A stretch of DNA of 64,000 nucleotides from Zobellia barbeyronii (GCF_018603515.1 NZ_JACATN010000002.1:124001-188000); one strand, 5' to 3'. Positions 51,201-58,625 are shown, numbered from the stretch's first letter. Translations and numbers: made by a program. The notes: generated from the letters alone by a model not told the origin.

Positions 51201-52538
51201 AGCCCCGTTTAATGTGATTCTATCCTTTATTAGCTGTTGTTCTGCTTTTGGGACACCAATAATCTCGTCTTTCTTTTGAGTAATCTTAAAGGCTATGAAC
51301 TCCACTATAATTACTGCCCCGTCTATAATAATTCCAAAATCAATAGCTCCTAGACTCATTAAATTGGCGTCTACTCCAAAAATATACATGAGTGATAAAG
51401 CAAAAAGCAAACAAAGCGGAATTACAGAAGCTACCACTAGCCCAGAACGCAAGTTCCCCAACAGAAGAACAACAACGAAAATTACAATTAGACATCCTAA
51501 AATAAGATTCTCAGATACGGTAAAAGTAGTTTTAGCAATAAGTTCGCTACGGTCCAAAAAAGCATTGATGTACACTCCTTCAGGTAACGATTTTGAAATG
51601 GTAGCCACCCGTTCATGAACGGCATCAATCACTTTTTTAGAATTGGCATCTTTCAACATCATTACTTGCCCCAGTACTTTTTCTCCTTCTCCGTTACCGG
51701 TTATAGCACCAAATCTGGTAGCGCTACCAAAGCCAACATCTGCAACATCTTTTATGTAAATTGGCAGGTTCCCATCGTTCTTAATCACAATATCGCCTAT
51801 ATCCTTCAAAGAAGTTACCAAACCTTCTCCCCTAATAAAATAAGCCTGATTAACCTTCTCAATATATCCCCCACCAGAAATACTATTGTTCATTTCAACA
51901 GCTTTGAAGACATCTTGGGCAGTGATGTTCATGGCATTGAGCTTTTCTGTATTTATGGCTACTTCGTATTGCTTTAAGAATCCACCCCAAGTATTAACTT
52001 CTACAACACCTGGAATACCAGAAAGCTGCCGCTTTACGACCCAATCTTGAATGGTACGCAAATCTTCTGCGTTGTATTGACCCTTATACTCCGGTTTAAC
52101 ATCTAGAATATATTGATAGATTTCTCCTAATCCTGTGGTTATGGGACCCATTTCCGGTACTCCAAAACTTTCTGGGATTTTCTCCGATGCCGATTTAATT
52201 TTCTCGGCAATAAGCTGCCTGGGCAAATATGTACCCATATCATCATCAAAGACGATGGTTACGACAGATAATCCAAATTTTGATATAGACCTAATTTCTT
52301 GTACGCCCGGTAAATTTGCCATTTCCAGCTCTACAGGATACGTGATAAATTGCTCTATATCCTGCGTAGAAAGATTACGCGAAGTGGTAATAACCTGTAC
52401 CTGATTGTTCGTTACATCGGGCACTGCTCCTATAGGTATTTGTGTTAATGAATATAAACCAAACCCTATAATAAAGGATGTAAACAAAAGAACGATTAGC
52501 TTGTTCTTTATGCTGAAATTAATGATATATGATAGCAT
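48204..52538 (-). CDS. czcA: CzcA-type heavy-metal RND pump fused to a TolC-type channel
   Basis: A 1444-residue fusion. Residues 1-~1040 form a complete RND pump with twelve membrane spans. The TM4 motif DFGIIIDGAVIIVEF is of the CzcA (Zn/Co/Cd) rather than CusA (Cu/Ag) kind. The pump part ends VVLPVLYAYFNSPKK. A signal-peptide-like hydrophobic stretch follows (about 1050-1068, LSVLTTLLLLFTINNNAQ), then a TolC/OEP domain (about 1070-1444) with the usual two coiled-coil halves. Normal CzcA proteins stop near 1040 and TolC is a separate gene. Such fusions occur in Bacteroidota. Possible signal-peptidase cleavage at NAQ/EA would release the channel. It heads an operon with the adaptor. Confidence 0.92.
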   Translation of the reverse strand: MLSYIINFSIKNKLIVLLFTSFIIGFGLYSLTQIPIGAVPDVTNNQVQVITTSRNLSTQDIEQFITYPVELEMANLPGVQEIRSISKFGLSVVTIVFDDDMGTYLPRQLIAEKIKSASEKIPESFGVPEMGPITTGLGEIYQYILDVKPEYKGQYNAEDLRTIQDWVVKRQLSGIPGVVEVNTWGGFLKQYEVAINTEKLNAMNITAQDVFKAVEMNNSISGGGYIEKVNQAYFIRGEGLVTSLKDIGDIVIKNDGNLPIYIKDVADVGFGSATRFGAITGNGEGEKVLGQVMMLKDANSKKVIDAVHERVATISKSLPEGVYINAFLDRSELIAKTTFTVSENLILGCLIVIFVVVLLLGNLRSGLVVASVIPLCLLFALSLMYIFGVDANLMSLGAIDFGIIIDGAVIIVEFIAFKITQKKDEIIGVPKAEQQLIKDRITLNGASTMMNSAIFGQLIILIVFIPILSLSGVEGKMFKPMALTFSFALIGAMILCFTYVPVAASLFLKPSMASDKNISVRLMRWLNSKYEPVIHWALHSKRIVLGIAGFLLVISVYLYSSMGGEFVPTLDEGDFVIQPVLKTGTSLSNTVKITTKIENILLDKFPEVKQVVTRIGAAEVPTDPMSMEESDVIIVLKPKSEWTSANSKDELADLFKEALSIIPGMEVEFTQPIEMRFNELITGVRADIAIKIFGDDLDILAKKGNEIGALIESVEGAADISVEKIAGLPEMNVKFNRAKIARYGLNIQEVNDMISMGFAGRSAGNVFEGERRFDLVVRLDKKLRQDIDNLKNLYIDLPRGGKIPLSELADITYQKGAAKISRDDTRRRIVVGINVRNRDLQSVVNDVQQLISDNITLPIGYSITYGGQFENLQSAKSRLLVAVPIALILIFVLLYFAFKSVKEALMIYSAIPLAAVGGVLLLWIRGLPFSISAGVGFIALFGIAVLNGIVLIEHFKELKKGNQFSDINELIKQGSKDRLRAVLLTAMAAAFGFLPMAISTNAGAEVQRPLATVVIGGLITATLLTLVVLPVLYAYFNSPKKGGLTAKGSKLSVLTTLLLLFTINNNAQEAPVDLEILIPMAMENNAGLNANRLEVDQSNALVNSAFSFDKTQVYYEFDENNLASNNEPLRVYGVQQDFRFPTVYFSEKKVNKASLALTTSSYDIQEKGLKRKVTGAYYAYQIAREKQRVLATLDSLYANFSSMAARRFELGETNYLEKITAASKQKQINIKYLESQQNVALAYVDLMKVVQSEEPLVIANETILKVGFNSIDISTSSELDYYQKRISLLQVKYGFEKQRLLPDISLNYFQGTNSGLNSNLYGYQVGLKIPILFGGQAYKIKAAGFAKEIAAEEYNEYEIQLKAKYETLKEQMDQLKSSLDYYEREGTVLSDEILKTANGSFKNGEVDFYQYIQSLESAYEVKLDYLDKLEQYNQIVIAINYLTL

Positions 52539-52615
52539 CTTTTCATAAAATAATAAACGTTAAGTGTCCGAAGTTTCACTCTAGTGAATGGACCTATAAA
52601 ATGAATACGATTATT

Positions 52616-53014
52616 TTACGAAAGCCGAGGCGGCTGAAGAATACCTTCTAGATGAAGTGATGAAGAAGGTGCTTGATAAAAGAAATTACGTGACTTGTAC
52701 TCAGAAACTTCAAGAGATTTTAAATCCTCTTTAATAGAGTTCAGAACAAAAGTCGTGGCAGAAGAAAAGTGAGACTGGTGCTGAAATGGCAACTGTTCAT
52801 GATCTTCCTTTTCTTCTTGGTGCTCTTTGTCATGAGTTGCTTTTAATTCTCCATAATGCTTTGAAATGAACACAATAACATTATCTCCATATTGTTCACT
52901 ATGAAATTGAGCATGCTCTATGAATTCATCTATTTGAGACACATCATAGAGACATATTCCAAAGCTTTGCAATAGAATAACAAATGATAGAGATATGGAT
53001 ACTATTTTACTCAC
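52616..53014 (-). CDS. His-rich small protein upstream of the metal efflux operon
   Basis: A 132-residue protein I do not recognise by name. A hydrophobic N-terminus (about 5-25) precedes a mixed helical region and a His/Glu-rich stretch (HDKEHQEEKEDHEQ, then FQHQSHF), typical of a metal buffer or sensor. The C-terminus is LEGILQPPRLS. Similar small genes often precede CzcA-type operons in this group. A GTG at 53014 (MSKIVSISL) gives a normal signal; an earlier GTG at 53038 also opens the frame, but a TACCTTTA -7-like element lies between them. It lies 77 bases before the pump gene. Confidence 0.6.
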   Translation of the reverse strand: MSKIVSISLSFVILLQSFGICLYDVSQIDEFIEHAQFHSEQYGDNVIVFISKHYGELKATHDKEHQEEKEDHEQLPFQHQSHFSSATTFVLNSIKEDLKSLEVSEYKSRNFFYQAPSSSLHLEGILQPPRLS

Positions 53015-53038
53015 GAGTATAAAGGTAATGATTAACAC

Positions 53039-53710
53039 AATTAATTAGTTGCATGATTATCAATTCCTTGGTAATATAGAATCTGTCTACTTTACTTTTT
53101 ACGGCATTTTATTACAGTCCAATTCTTATAACTATTGAAAAAAGATGTTGATGAGATTGAGTAATTAAAATTATGCTAAGAAAAGAAGATTCTTATAGAC
53201 ATATACCTTAATAGATTGTTTTTAAGTAAAAAGAATATAGATAAGAAGATCTTCAAAATCATTTGCTTTATTCCGTATAAAACAAATAGTAATGCTTGGC
53301 TCCCTAACCGACAATTTCGTACCACAATTGTCATGTTAACTGTAATAAAGTCACCCTAAATTGTAAATGAAATAGGTTTTTTTGAAAAAAACATAAAATT
53401 CTTATAGTACGGAACCATTTTTGCTAGTAACAGTTAAAGTGCCTTTAAACATTTGGTTTATAGGGACTTTCTCTGAAGGAACTGAGAAAATTAGTTAATA
53501 ATCATCTTAGTTAGCATGGGATTGAAAATTAATTTTTAAAAATTAATGTCCCTAAATTAGGGTCATTTTAATACTATTTTGTAATTTAAGATTAAGTTTG
53601 CAATTATTTAGCGCATCATAGTGGTGTTAAAGTATTATTAATGTATATGTGATACTTGCTATTATTTTTTTGTTTAATTACTTTTATAAAAGATCAAACG
53701 TAATATATTT
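53039..53710. other. 672-base gene-free region with palindromes
   Basis: No reading frame of note. It contains a hairpin with GACAATT / AATTGTC arms (53310-53316, 53326-53332), extended by TAAC/GTTA; a 20-bp perfect AT palindrome (53528-53547); and a dyad CCCTA-AAT-TAGGG (53550-53562). The last 43 bases hold the weak copy of the 36-bp inverted repeat (53668-53703). It could encode a small RNA or be a long control region; no known RNA family is recognised. Confidence 0.5.
53668..53703. promoter_or_regulatory. 36-bp inverted repeat, weak copy before the DUF2237 operon
   Basis: TTTTGTTTA (53668-53676), 18 bases, CAAACGTAA (53695-53703). The left arm is identical to the other copies; the right arm matches TAAACGAAA at 7 of 9. 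It ends 7 bases before the ATG at 53711, so the true start of that gene may lie further in. Confidence 0.4.
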
Positions 53711-53938
53711 ATGGACATTTTAGAAGAAGCATCAAATTTTGAAACTGCCAAAATGAGTCATATGAGTACCAGTGATAGGGTAACGGCTTCGCGTGAAGCA
53801 AAAAGACTTATTTTAGAAATCAACGAAATTTATAAAAAGACGCAAGATTCAAATTTAATGGATGTCATGAAGCGGTTAACCGCTAAGAAAAAGAGAATTG
53901 ACATTCGTTTAAAAGGAAGACCTGACTCAGGACTTTAG
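53711..53938 (+). CDS. Conserved small hypothetical protein
   Basis: A 75-residue soluble, basic, helical protein (NFETAKMSHMSTSDRVTASR, then EAKRLILEINEIYKK and MDVMKRLTAKKKRID). Not recognised. It ends two bases before the DUF2237 start, so the two are translationally coupled. In-frame ATGs at 53753 and 53762 could be the real start, since an operator-like repeat and a possible -7 element (TATATTTA, 53704-53711) crowd the first ATG. Its partner and its operator suggest it belongs with the photolyase-associated genes. Confidence 0.65.
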   Translation: MDILEEASNFETAKMSHMSTSDRVTASREAKRLILEINEIYKKTQDSNLMDVMKRLTAKKKRIDIRLKGRPDSGL

Positions 53939-53940
53939 CA

Positions 53941-54315
53941 ATGCCAGAAAGTAACAAATTAAATGTTCTCGGAACTGCTTTAGAAGCTTGTTGTACCAAT
54001 CCCCCTACTGGATATTTCAGAGACGGGTTTTGCACAACTATTCAAGAAGATTCCGGAACGCACATTTTATGTGCTATTGTTACTGAGGATTTTTTAAATT
54101 TTACAAAAGGGCGTGGAAATAATCTTTCTACGCCCTTACCTCATTGGAATTTTCCCGGCCTTAAACCTGGCTCCAAATGGTGTTTATGTATTTCTAGATG
54201 GCTAGAAGCTGAACGCGCAGGAAAAGCTCCGTTTGTAGTTCTTGAGGCAACTCATCAAAAGGCTCTAGAATATACGACCTTAAAAATGCTTCAGAAATAT
54301 GAAGCCTTAGTTTAA
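53941..54315 (+). CDS. DUF2237 family protein
   Basis: A 124-residue DUF2237 protein. Nearly every conserved block is present: NVLGTALEACCTNPPTGYFRDGFC (core GTALEACC and TGYFRDGFC), SGTHILCAIVTEDFLNFTKGRGN-type stretch, LKPGSKWCLCISRWLEA and APFVVLEATHQKALEYTTL. The many Cys residues are part of the family. The function is unknown; it is widespread in bacteria, often near photolyase or redox genes. It ends 15 bases before the end of the convergent FAD oxidoreductase gene. Confidence 0.92.
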   Translation: MPESNKLNVLGTALEACCTNPPTGYFRDGFCTTIQEDSGTHILCAIVTEDFLNFTKGRGNNLSTPLPHWNFPGLKPGSKWCLCISRWLEAERAGKAPFVVLEATHQKALEYTTLKMLQKYEALV

Positions 54316-54330
54316 CTGCACCCAACATTA

Positions 54331-55593
54331 CTACCTATTGGAAGAAATGGTATTAGAGACTATTTCTACAACAGAAAGCGCAGCTCTTTCTCCAGAAATC
54401 ATAGCTGCATTCAACGAACCATTTAATTGTGTATCTCCGGCTAAAAATATATTTGTTGTTAACCGTGTTTCAGATGGCAACATGTCATATTGTAGGTTGT
54501 CCAATCTAGGAAGTGCCATTGGTATACTGTACTGTTTTATAAACTTGCACGAATCAATTCCACAGTGCTCCTTTAATTCTAATTTCACCCGTTCAGTAAG
54601 GTCTTCGCCTTTTAAATTTTGATTCTCCACTACTGTTACCGATAACAATTCTTTATTCGGTATAATATTAGTTTCCAAACTTGTGTGGTAGAAAATATTA
54701 TTGATTAACGTTCCTGGTTCAGCAACAAGACCTATGAGTGGCTTTTTAATAACTCTATTTTCTGTTTCGAAATATAAGGTATCACATGATTTCCATTCAG
54801 TTGACTGATTTTTTAAATTAGAAATCAAACTACTCGCATCTGTGGCTACTATAGAATAATGACTTTCTAATTTCGTATTATCCTCAAGTGTTATTTCGGC
54901 ATCTTTTACGGATGTTACTTTTGTATTGAATTTGAAGGTTGTGTTTTTTAGATTGTTTGCCAGCTGTTTTGGAATTTCCTCAATTCCAGATTTTGGTAAA
55001 GCAGCATACCCTTCTCCAAACATTTTGTATACAAACTCAAACATTCTACTAGATGTCTCTAACTTGTTTTCAAGAAAAATACCACTAAAGAATGGTGAGA
55101 AAAAATCTCCTATAATTTCAGAGGAAAAGCCTAATTGTTTTAAATAAGACAAAGTAGATTGCTCTTTATCAGAGAAAATATCTGACAATGTTTTTGTCTT
55201 TAATTTACTATTAAGTTTAAGTATTTTAATTTTATCAGAGAGAGTTCCAACTCCAGATAGTAATGTGGGGAATAATAGCGAGAAATCTCGTAGAGGGTCC
55301 CCAATAGCCAATTGTTTACCATTTTTAAAAATAGCGGCACCAGGCAAGAACTTTTGCAAATCTAAAGCCTCAAAATCTAGATAGTTTTGAGCTGCAGGAT
55401 AAGCCGTGAGCAACACCTGAAAGCCATGATCTAATTGATACCTATCTACAGTATCTGTTTTAACCCTTCCACCAACGCGGTCAGTAGCTTCAATAATAAC
55501 AGGAAAAAAGCCATTTTGTTCCAGAACGGTAGCTGCGATTAAACCACTGACCCCAGCACCTATAATATGTATTTTAAAGTCCTGTTTTTTCAT
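54331..55593 (-). CDS. FAD-dependent amine-oxidase-like oxidoreductase
   Basis: A 420-residue flavoprotein of the amine oxidase/phytoene-desaturase/protoporphyrinogen-oxidase superfamily. The dinucleotide motif is IHIIGAGVSGLIAATVLEQNG (core GAGVSG, about 12-17), then EATDRVGGRVKTD (about 34-46). A C-terminal FAD motif follows as NIFLAGDTQLNGSLNAAMISGERAA (core AGDTQLNGSLNAA). Enzymes of this type sit in light-induced photolyase/cyclopropane-fatty-acid clusters of other bacteria. The substrate is unknown here. The frame opens with a TTG at 55611, but the ATG at 55593 is the better start. A 36-bp inverted repeat lies 60-95 bases upstream, shared with the divergent PTPS gene. Confidence 0.86.
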   Translation of the reverse strand: MKKQDFKIHIIGAGVSGLIAATVLEQNGFFPVIIEATDRVGGRVKTDTVDRYQLDHGFQVLLTAYPAAQNYLDFEALDLQKFLPGAAIFKNGKQLAIGDPLRDFSLLFPTLLSGVGTLSDKIKILKLNSKLKTKTLSDIFSDKEQSTLSYLKQLGFSSEIIGDFFSPFFSGIFLENKLETSSRMFEFVYKMFGEGYAALPKSGIEEIPKQLANNLKNTTFKFNTKVTSVKDAEITLEDNTKLESHYSIVATDASSLISNLKNQSTEWKSCDTLYFETENRVIKKPLIGLVAEPGTLINNIFYHTSLETNIIPNKELLSVTVVENQNLKGEDLTERVKLELKEHCGIDSCKFIKQYSIPMALPRLDNLQYDMLPSETRLTTNIFLAGDTQLNGSLNAAMISGERAALSVVEIVSNTISSNR

Positions 55594-55652
55594 AATTAAA
55601 TCATTTATCAAAATAGAATAATCTTTTACTAGGCTAATTTAATAGTTCTTAT

Positions 55653-55688
55653 TTTTGTTTAACAATTAACTGCTAAAAATAAACAAAA
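55653..55688. promoter_or_regulatory. 36-bp inverted repeat, PTPS/FAD-oxidoreductase copy
   Basis: TTTTGTTTA (55653-55661), 18 bases, TAAACAAAA (55680-55688): perfectly symmetric 9-bp arms, in the 150-base gap between divergent genes. A -7-like TATCTTTA for the plus-strand gene begins six bases after it (55695), and a TACCTTTG for the minus-strand gene is at 55713-55706. Confidence 0.7.
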
Positions 55689-55743
55689 TACATTTATCTT
55701 TATCTCAAAGGTAAATAACACATAGCCGATACTTATACCATAT

Positions 55744-56157
55744 ATGAACAAAATAGCCATTACACGTTGTGAACATTTTAATGCAGCTCATAGATTGCAT
55801 AACACGAACTGGAGCGATGAAAAAAACTTCAAGATTTTTGGTAAATGTAATAACCCCAACTATCACGGACATAATTATGATCTGGAAGTTAAGGTTATTG
55901 GCTTTTGTGATCCAAATACCGGCTATGTAATAGATACAAAAGTTCTTTCTGGCCTTATTAAAGATAAAGTATTGGACAGATTTGACCATAAAAATCTAAA
56001 CTTAGATACCAAAGAATTTGAAAGTTTAAATCCTACCGCAGAAAATATCGCAATGGTAATTTATGACATTCTTAAGGCGGAGTTAGATGAAGGTCTAGAA
56101 TTACGAATAAAGTTATATGAAACGCCAAGAAACTTTGTGGAATACCCTTATGCGTAA
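55744..56157 (+). CDS. 6-pyruvoyl-tetrahydropterin synthase family protein
   Basis: A 137-residue PTPS/QueD-fold enzyme. Zinc ligands His16 (NAAHRLHN), His41 and His43 (HGH); catalytic Cys35. The spacing Cys-x5-HGH in CNNPNYHGHNY is that of animal-type PTPS (CNNPNGHGHNY) and not the Cys-x3-HGH of QueD. The C-terminal ELRIKLYETPRNFVEY carries the substrate-binding Glu. So I favour 7,8-dihydroneopterin triphosphate to 6-pyruvoyl-tetrahydropterin, a tetrahydrobiopterin-type route, rather than queuosine. The substrate is the FolE product, and the two genes share an upstream repeat. Confidence 0.88.
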   Translation: MNKIAITRCEHFNAAHRLHNTNWSDEKNFKIFGKCNNPNYHGHNYDLEVKVIGFCDPNTGYVIDTKVLSGLIKDKVLDRFDHKNLNLDTKEFESLNPTAENIAMVIYDILKAELDEGLELRIKLYETPRNFVEYPYA

Positions 56158-56184
56158 ATTGGGATTACTACTGCCTTTCTATAA

Positions 56185-56946
56185 TTACAACAGCTTTCTA
56201 ATACTAATAAAGACAATAATCATTAAGGAATACCACAAGAAGAACGGAATAATGTACTCTTTAAAGCCTGTAACCAAAAGCAAACTTATAGTCAGCAGTT
56301 GGAACCCAAGACCAAATGTTGACAAAGCCGTCATTAGTAGGTTTGGGAGTCGTTTGCCATTAGAAGCATTTGAATCTAAGGTGTAAATAATTTTATCAAA
56401 AACGCCATAAAGCGCTTTATAAAATCCAAAGAGAATATTTACATTTTTTTGCTTCTCTCCTTTTAAAGCTGTTGGAGAATCATATTCAAAAACTCTACTT
56501 GTTGTATCGCCATCTACACTATTTCTTAAAATAACATAGTAGTAATTATATAAAGTACCTTGCAGTTGAATTCCTAAAAAAGCAAAAAAACTATACATTA
56601 AATTGGCCTCTGTGGTATACCAAAGTGCTGTAAAAATAAACAGGTTTAAAATTATATCTGCAACAGAATCAAGATAGCGGCCTGTGTACGAAGGTGTGTT
56701 TTTTACTCTTGCCAACTCCCCATCGGCAGCATCTAATATTGATTTGAATATCAAGAAAAAAGCTGCAGCCCAATAATAACCAAGTATAATACAAACAACA
56801 GCTATCAAACCCGAGATTATAAACCATATCGTCACATCAATAGGTGTATATGAAGTCTCTTTAAGCGAATTTGCTATCAGTCTTGCAATAGGTCTTCCAT
56901 AATCAGAAAGGTCTATGAATTTATGCTCTTTTGGTAATTTAGACAT
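56185..56946 (-). CDS. CDP-alcohol phosphatidyltransferase family protein
   Basis: A 253-residue membrane enzyme that exchanges CMP of a CDP-alcohol for another alcohol, making a phospholipid or phosphodiester. The signature D-x2-D-G-x2-A-R-x8-G-x3-D-x3-D is complete at about 72-97 (DAADGELAR, then GRYLDSVAD). There are five to six membrane spans. The N-terminal 40 residues are cytosolic and charged. The donor and acceptor are not decided by sequence. It is divergent from the glutathione peroxidase gene; the shared gap contains a 36-bp inverted repeat. Confidence 0.9.
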   Translation of the reverse strand: MSKLPKEHKFIDLSDYGRPIARLIANSLKETSYTPIDVTIWFIISGLIAVVCIILGYYWAAAFFLIFKSILDAADGELARVKNTPSYTGRYLDSVADIILNLFIFTALWYTTEANLMYSFFAFLGIQLQGTLYNYYYVILRNSVDGDTTSRVFEYDSPTALKGEKQKNVNILFGFYKALYGVFDKIIYTLDSNASNGKRLPNLLMTALSTFGLGFQLLTISLLLVTGFKEYIIPFFLWYSLMIIVFISIRKLL

Positions 56947-57066
56947 GCTACTTTTTAATTCTGAAATTTTGAGTCTATCACCAAAAATCCATTAGAATAT
57001 ATAATTATATAAGTAATTGGTAAATGTACAATAGCCTCATGGATAAAGCCTAGCTTAACCCGTTAA

Positions 57067-57102
57067 TTTTGTTTATCATTTTACATTATTAATTAAACGA
57101 AA
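57067..57102. promoter_or_regulatory. 36-bp inverted repeat, peroxidase/CDP-transferase copy
   Basis: TTTTGTTTA (57067-57075), 18 bases, TAAACGAAA (57094-57102): 8 of 9 symmetric positions, the spacer identical in length to the other copies. It ends three bases before the -7 element of the peroxidase gene. Confidence 0.65.
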
Positions 57103-57105
57103 TTG

Positions 57106-57113
57106 TAACTTTG
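57106..57113 (+). promoter_or_regulatory. -7 element of the glutathione peroxidase gene
   Basis: TAACTTTG matches TAnnTTTG, 43 bases before the ATG at 57156. The place of the -33 element is taken by the inverted repeat, as in activator-dependent promoters. Confidence 0.5.
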
Positions 57114-57155
57114 TTTATGATGTAGATAGGTAATTACATCTTTTAAAATTTAGCT

Positions 57156-57680
57156 ATGAAAACAACTAATAAAGCAAAACTGTCCCCAAGTACTTCTTCT
57201 AACACAAAAGAACAATCCGTCTATGATATAGCTATCAATACTTTAGATGGTAAACCTATATCTCTTTTGGATTATAAAGGAAAAAAAATACTTTTTGTGA
57301 ATGTTGCTTCTGAATGTGGGTTTACAAAACAATACAAAGAGCTACAGACTTTAAGTGACACATACAAGGAAGAACTTGTTGTTATTGGTTCTCCTTGCAA
57401 CCAATTTGGAAAACAAGAACCTGGTGATGCTTCGCAAATTCAAGAGTTTTGTGAATTGAATTTTGGAGTCAAATTCTTACTCACCGAAAAGATTGATGTA
57501 AAAGGAAACAAACAACACCCTTTATATAAATGGCTAACCTCCAAAGAATTAAATAGCAAAAAAAGCTCTAGTGTGAAGTGGAATTTTCAAAAATATTTGT
57601 TAGATGACAAAGGGAATTTAATTGATTATTATTTTTCAATTACTAAACCTATGAGTTCTAAAATAACCAAACATTTATAA
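57156..57680 (+). CDS. Glutathione peroxidase family protein
   Basis: A 174-residue thioredoxin-fold peroxidase reducing H2O2 and lipid peroxides, usually with thioredoxin in bacteria. The catalytic tetrad is visible: Cys in NVASECGFT (about 54), Gln in PCNQFGKQEPG (about 89), Trp/Asn in VKWNFQKYLLD (about 141-142). Cys replaces the selenocysteine of animal enzymes. No signal peptide; cytosolic. Its stop codon shares a base with the start of the next gene, a membrane protein. The 36-bp repeat directly before its -7 element suggests regulation with the photolyase-associated genes. Confidence 0.93.
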   Translation: MKTTNKAKLSPSTSSNTKEQSVYDIAINTLDGKPISLLDYKGKKILFVNVASECGFTKQYKELQTLSDTYKEELVVIGSPCNQFGKQEPGDASQIQEFCELNFGVKFLLTEKIDVKGNKQHPLYKWLTSKELNSKKSSSVKWNFQKYLLDDKGNLIDYYFSITKPMSSKITKHL

Positions 57681-58102
57681 TGTCAATAGCTATCATTAGG
57701 CTTCTATTAGATTTTGGCCTTGTTGTCTTAATTTGGATTATACAACGTATTGTCTACCCGAGTTTTCTTCATTATGAAACTCAAAATCTAATTGTTTGGC
57801 ATAATGCTTACACTGCTCGTTTTAGCACCATAGTCATACCATTAATGCTTGGCCAACTTGCCATTTCTATCTATCAAGTTATTGTAGTGGCTAATTTATA
57901 TACCGTAATAAGCATAGTATGTATTGTTCTTATATGGGCATCTACTTTCTTGCAGTTTGTACCTATACATTCTCAAATCTCAAAAGGAATAGTTAGTGAA
58001 AAAATGTTGATTTCACTCGTTAAAAAGAATTGGACGCGAACCATATTATGGACGTTGCTATTTATATTTAGCTTTACTTATTATGCTTATTGGAGTCTGT
58101 AG
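57680..58102 (+). CDS. Four-helix membrane protein, function unknown
   Basis: A 140-residue protein with four hydrophobic helices (about 5-22, 48-68, 74-95, 118-138). Conserved-looking polar positions lie in the first loop (WHNAYTARFSTIVIP) and third loop (FVPIHSQISKG). The arrangement is reminiscent of small DUF1772-like proteins, but I cannot assign it. TAATG overlap with the glutathione peroxidase gene shows translational coupling. It ends 7 bases before the end of the convergent CIA30 gene. Confidence 0.65.
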   Translation: MSIAIIRLLLDFGLVVLIWIIQRIVYPSFLHYETQNLIVWHNAYTARFSTIVIPLMLGQLAISIYQVIVVANLYTVISIVCIVLIWASTFLQFVPIHSQISKGIVSEKMLISLVKKNWTRTILWTLLFIFSFTYYAYWSL

Positions 58103-58109
58103 AGTAGGT

Positions 58110-58607
58110 TTATTTTAAAACGATAGAACCAATTTCTAGTTTAAAATCTTCTGCTTTTTTATTACCTATTAAAAAAGCAACCTCCTGAATACTGTTACCA
58201 TCATAATTTGGAATATTTAGCTTACGACCTCTAAAAGTAGGATACATGTCTGCTAGAAGCAACTCTATAACTCCCCAATCTTCTGATGTATTGAAGTATG
58301 ACACATAAGAATGATCATCTGATACGTTCTTTTTTAATCTAAACTGATATTTTTTACCATCACCTTTTATATTCAAAATAATCTTTGAATATGGTTTTGT
58401 AACTATATCATTGAAACGATATTTTAAAGTAGAAAAACCACCATTATTATCTAATGAAACATGCCCTTCAAAAATAACCTTGCCTTCATTATTTAAATGG
58501 ACGGTTCCGCATGACTTCCCGCCCATGACAACATCGTCTATCACTTTCCAATCGTTAATATCATTCACTGCATTGAAATCGAAAATAGTGTAAAGTTGTG
58601 TTGTCAT
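58110..58607 (-). CDS. CIA30 family protein
   Basis: A 165-residue CIA30 (complex I intermediate-associated protein 30) domain, a jelly-roll fold. Visible: DINDWKVIDDVVMGGKSCG (core DDVVMGGKS, about 21-29), FEGHVSLDNNGGFSTLKYRF, KIILNIKGDGKKYQFRL and the C-terminal IQEVAFLIGNKKAEDFKLEI. Whole single-domain protein, cytosolic. The function of bacterial members is unknown; they occur in photolyase-containing clusters. Last gene of the minus-strand operon, 18 bases after the PhrB-like gene. Confidence 0.87.
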   Translation of the reverse strand: MTTQLYTIFDFNAVNDINDWKVIDDVVMGGKSCGTVHLNNEGKVIFEGHVSLDNNGGFSTLKYRFNDIVTKPYSKIILNIKGDGKKYQFRLKKNVSDDHSYVSYFNTSEDWGVIELLLADMYPTFRGRKLNIPNYDGNSIQEVAFLIGNKKAEDFKLEIGSIVLK

Positions 58608-58625
58608 TAGAAATATTTAATTACT

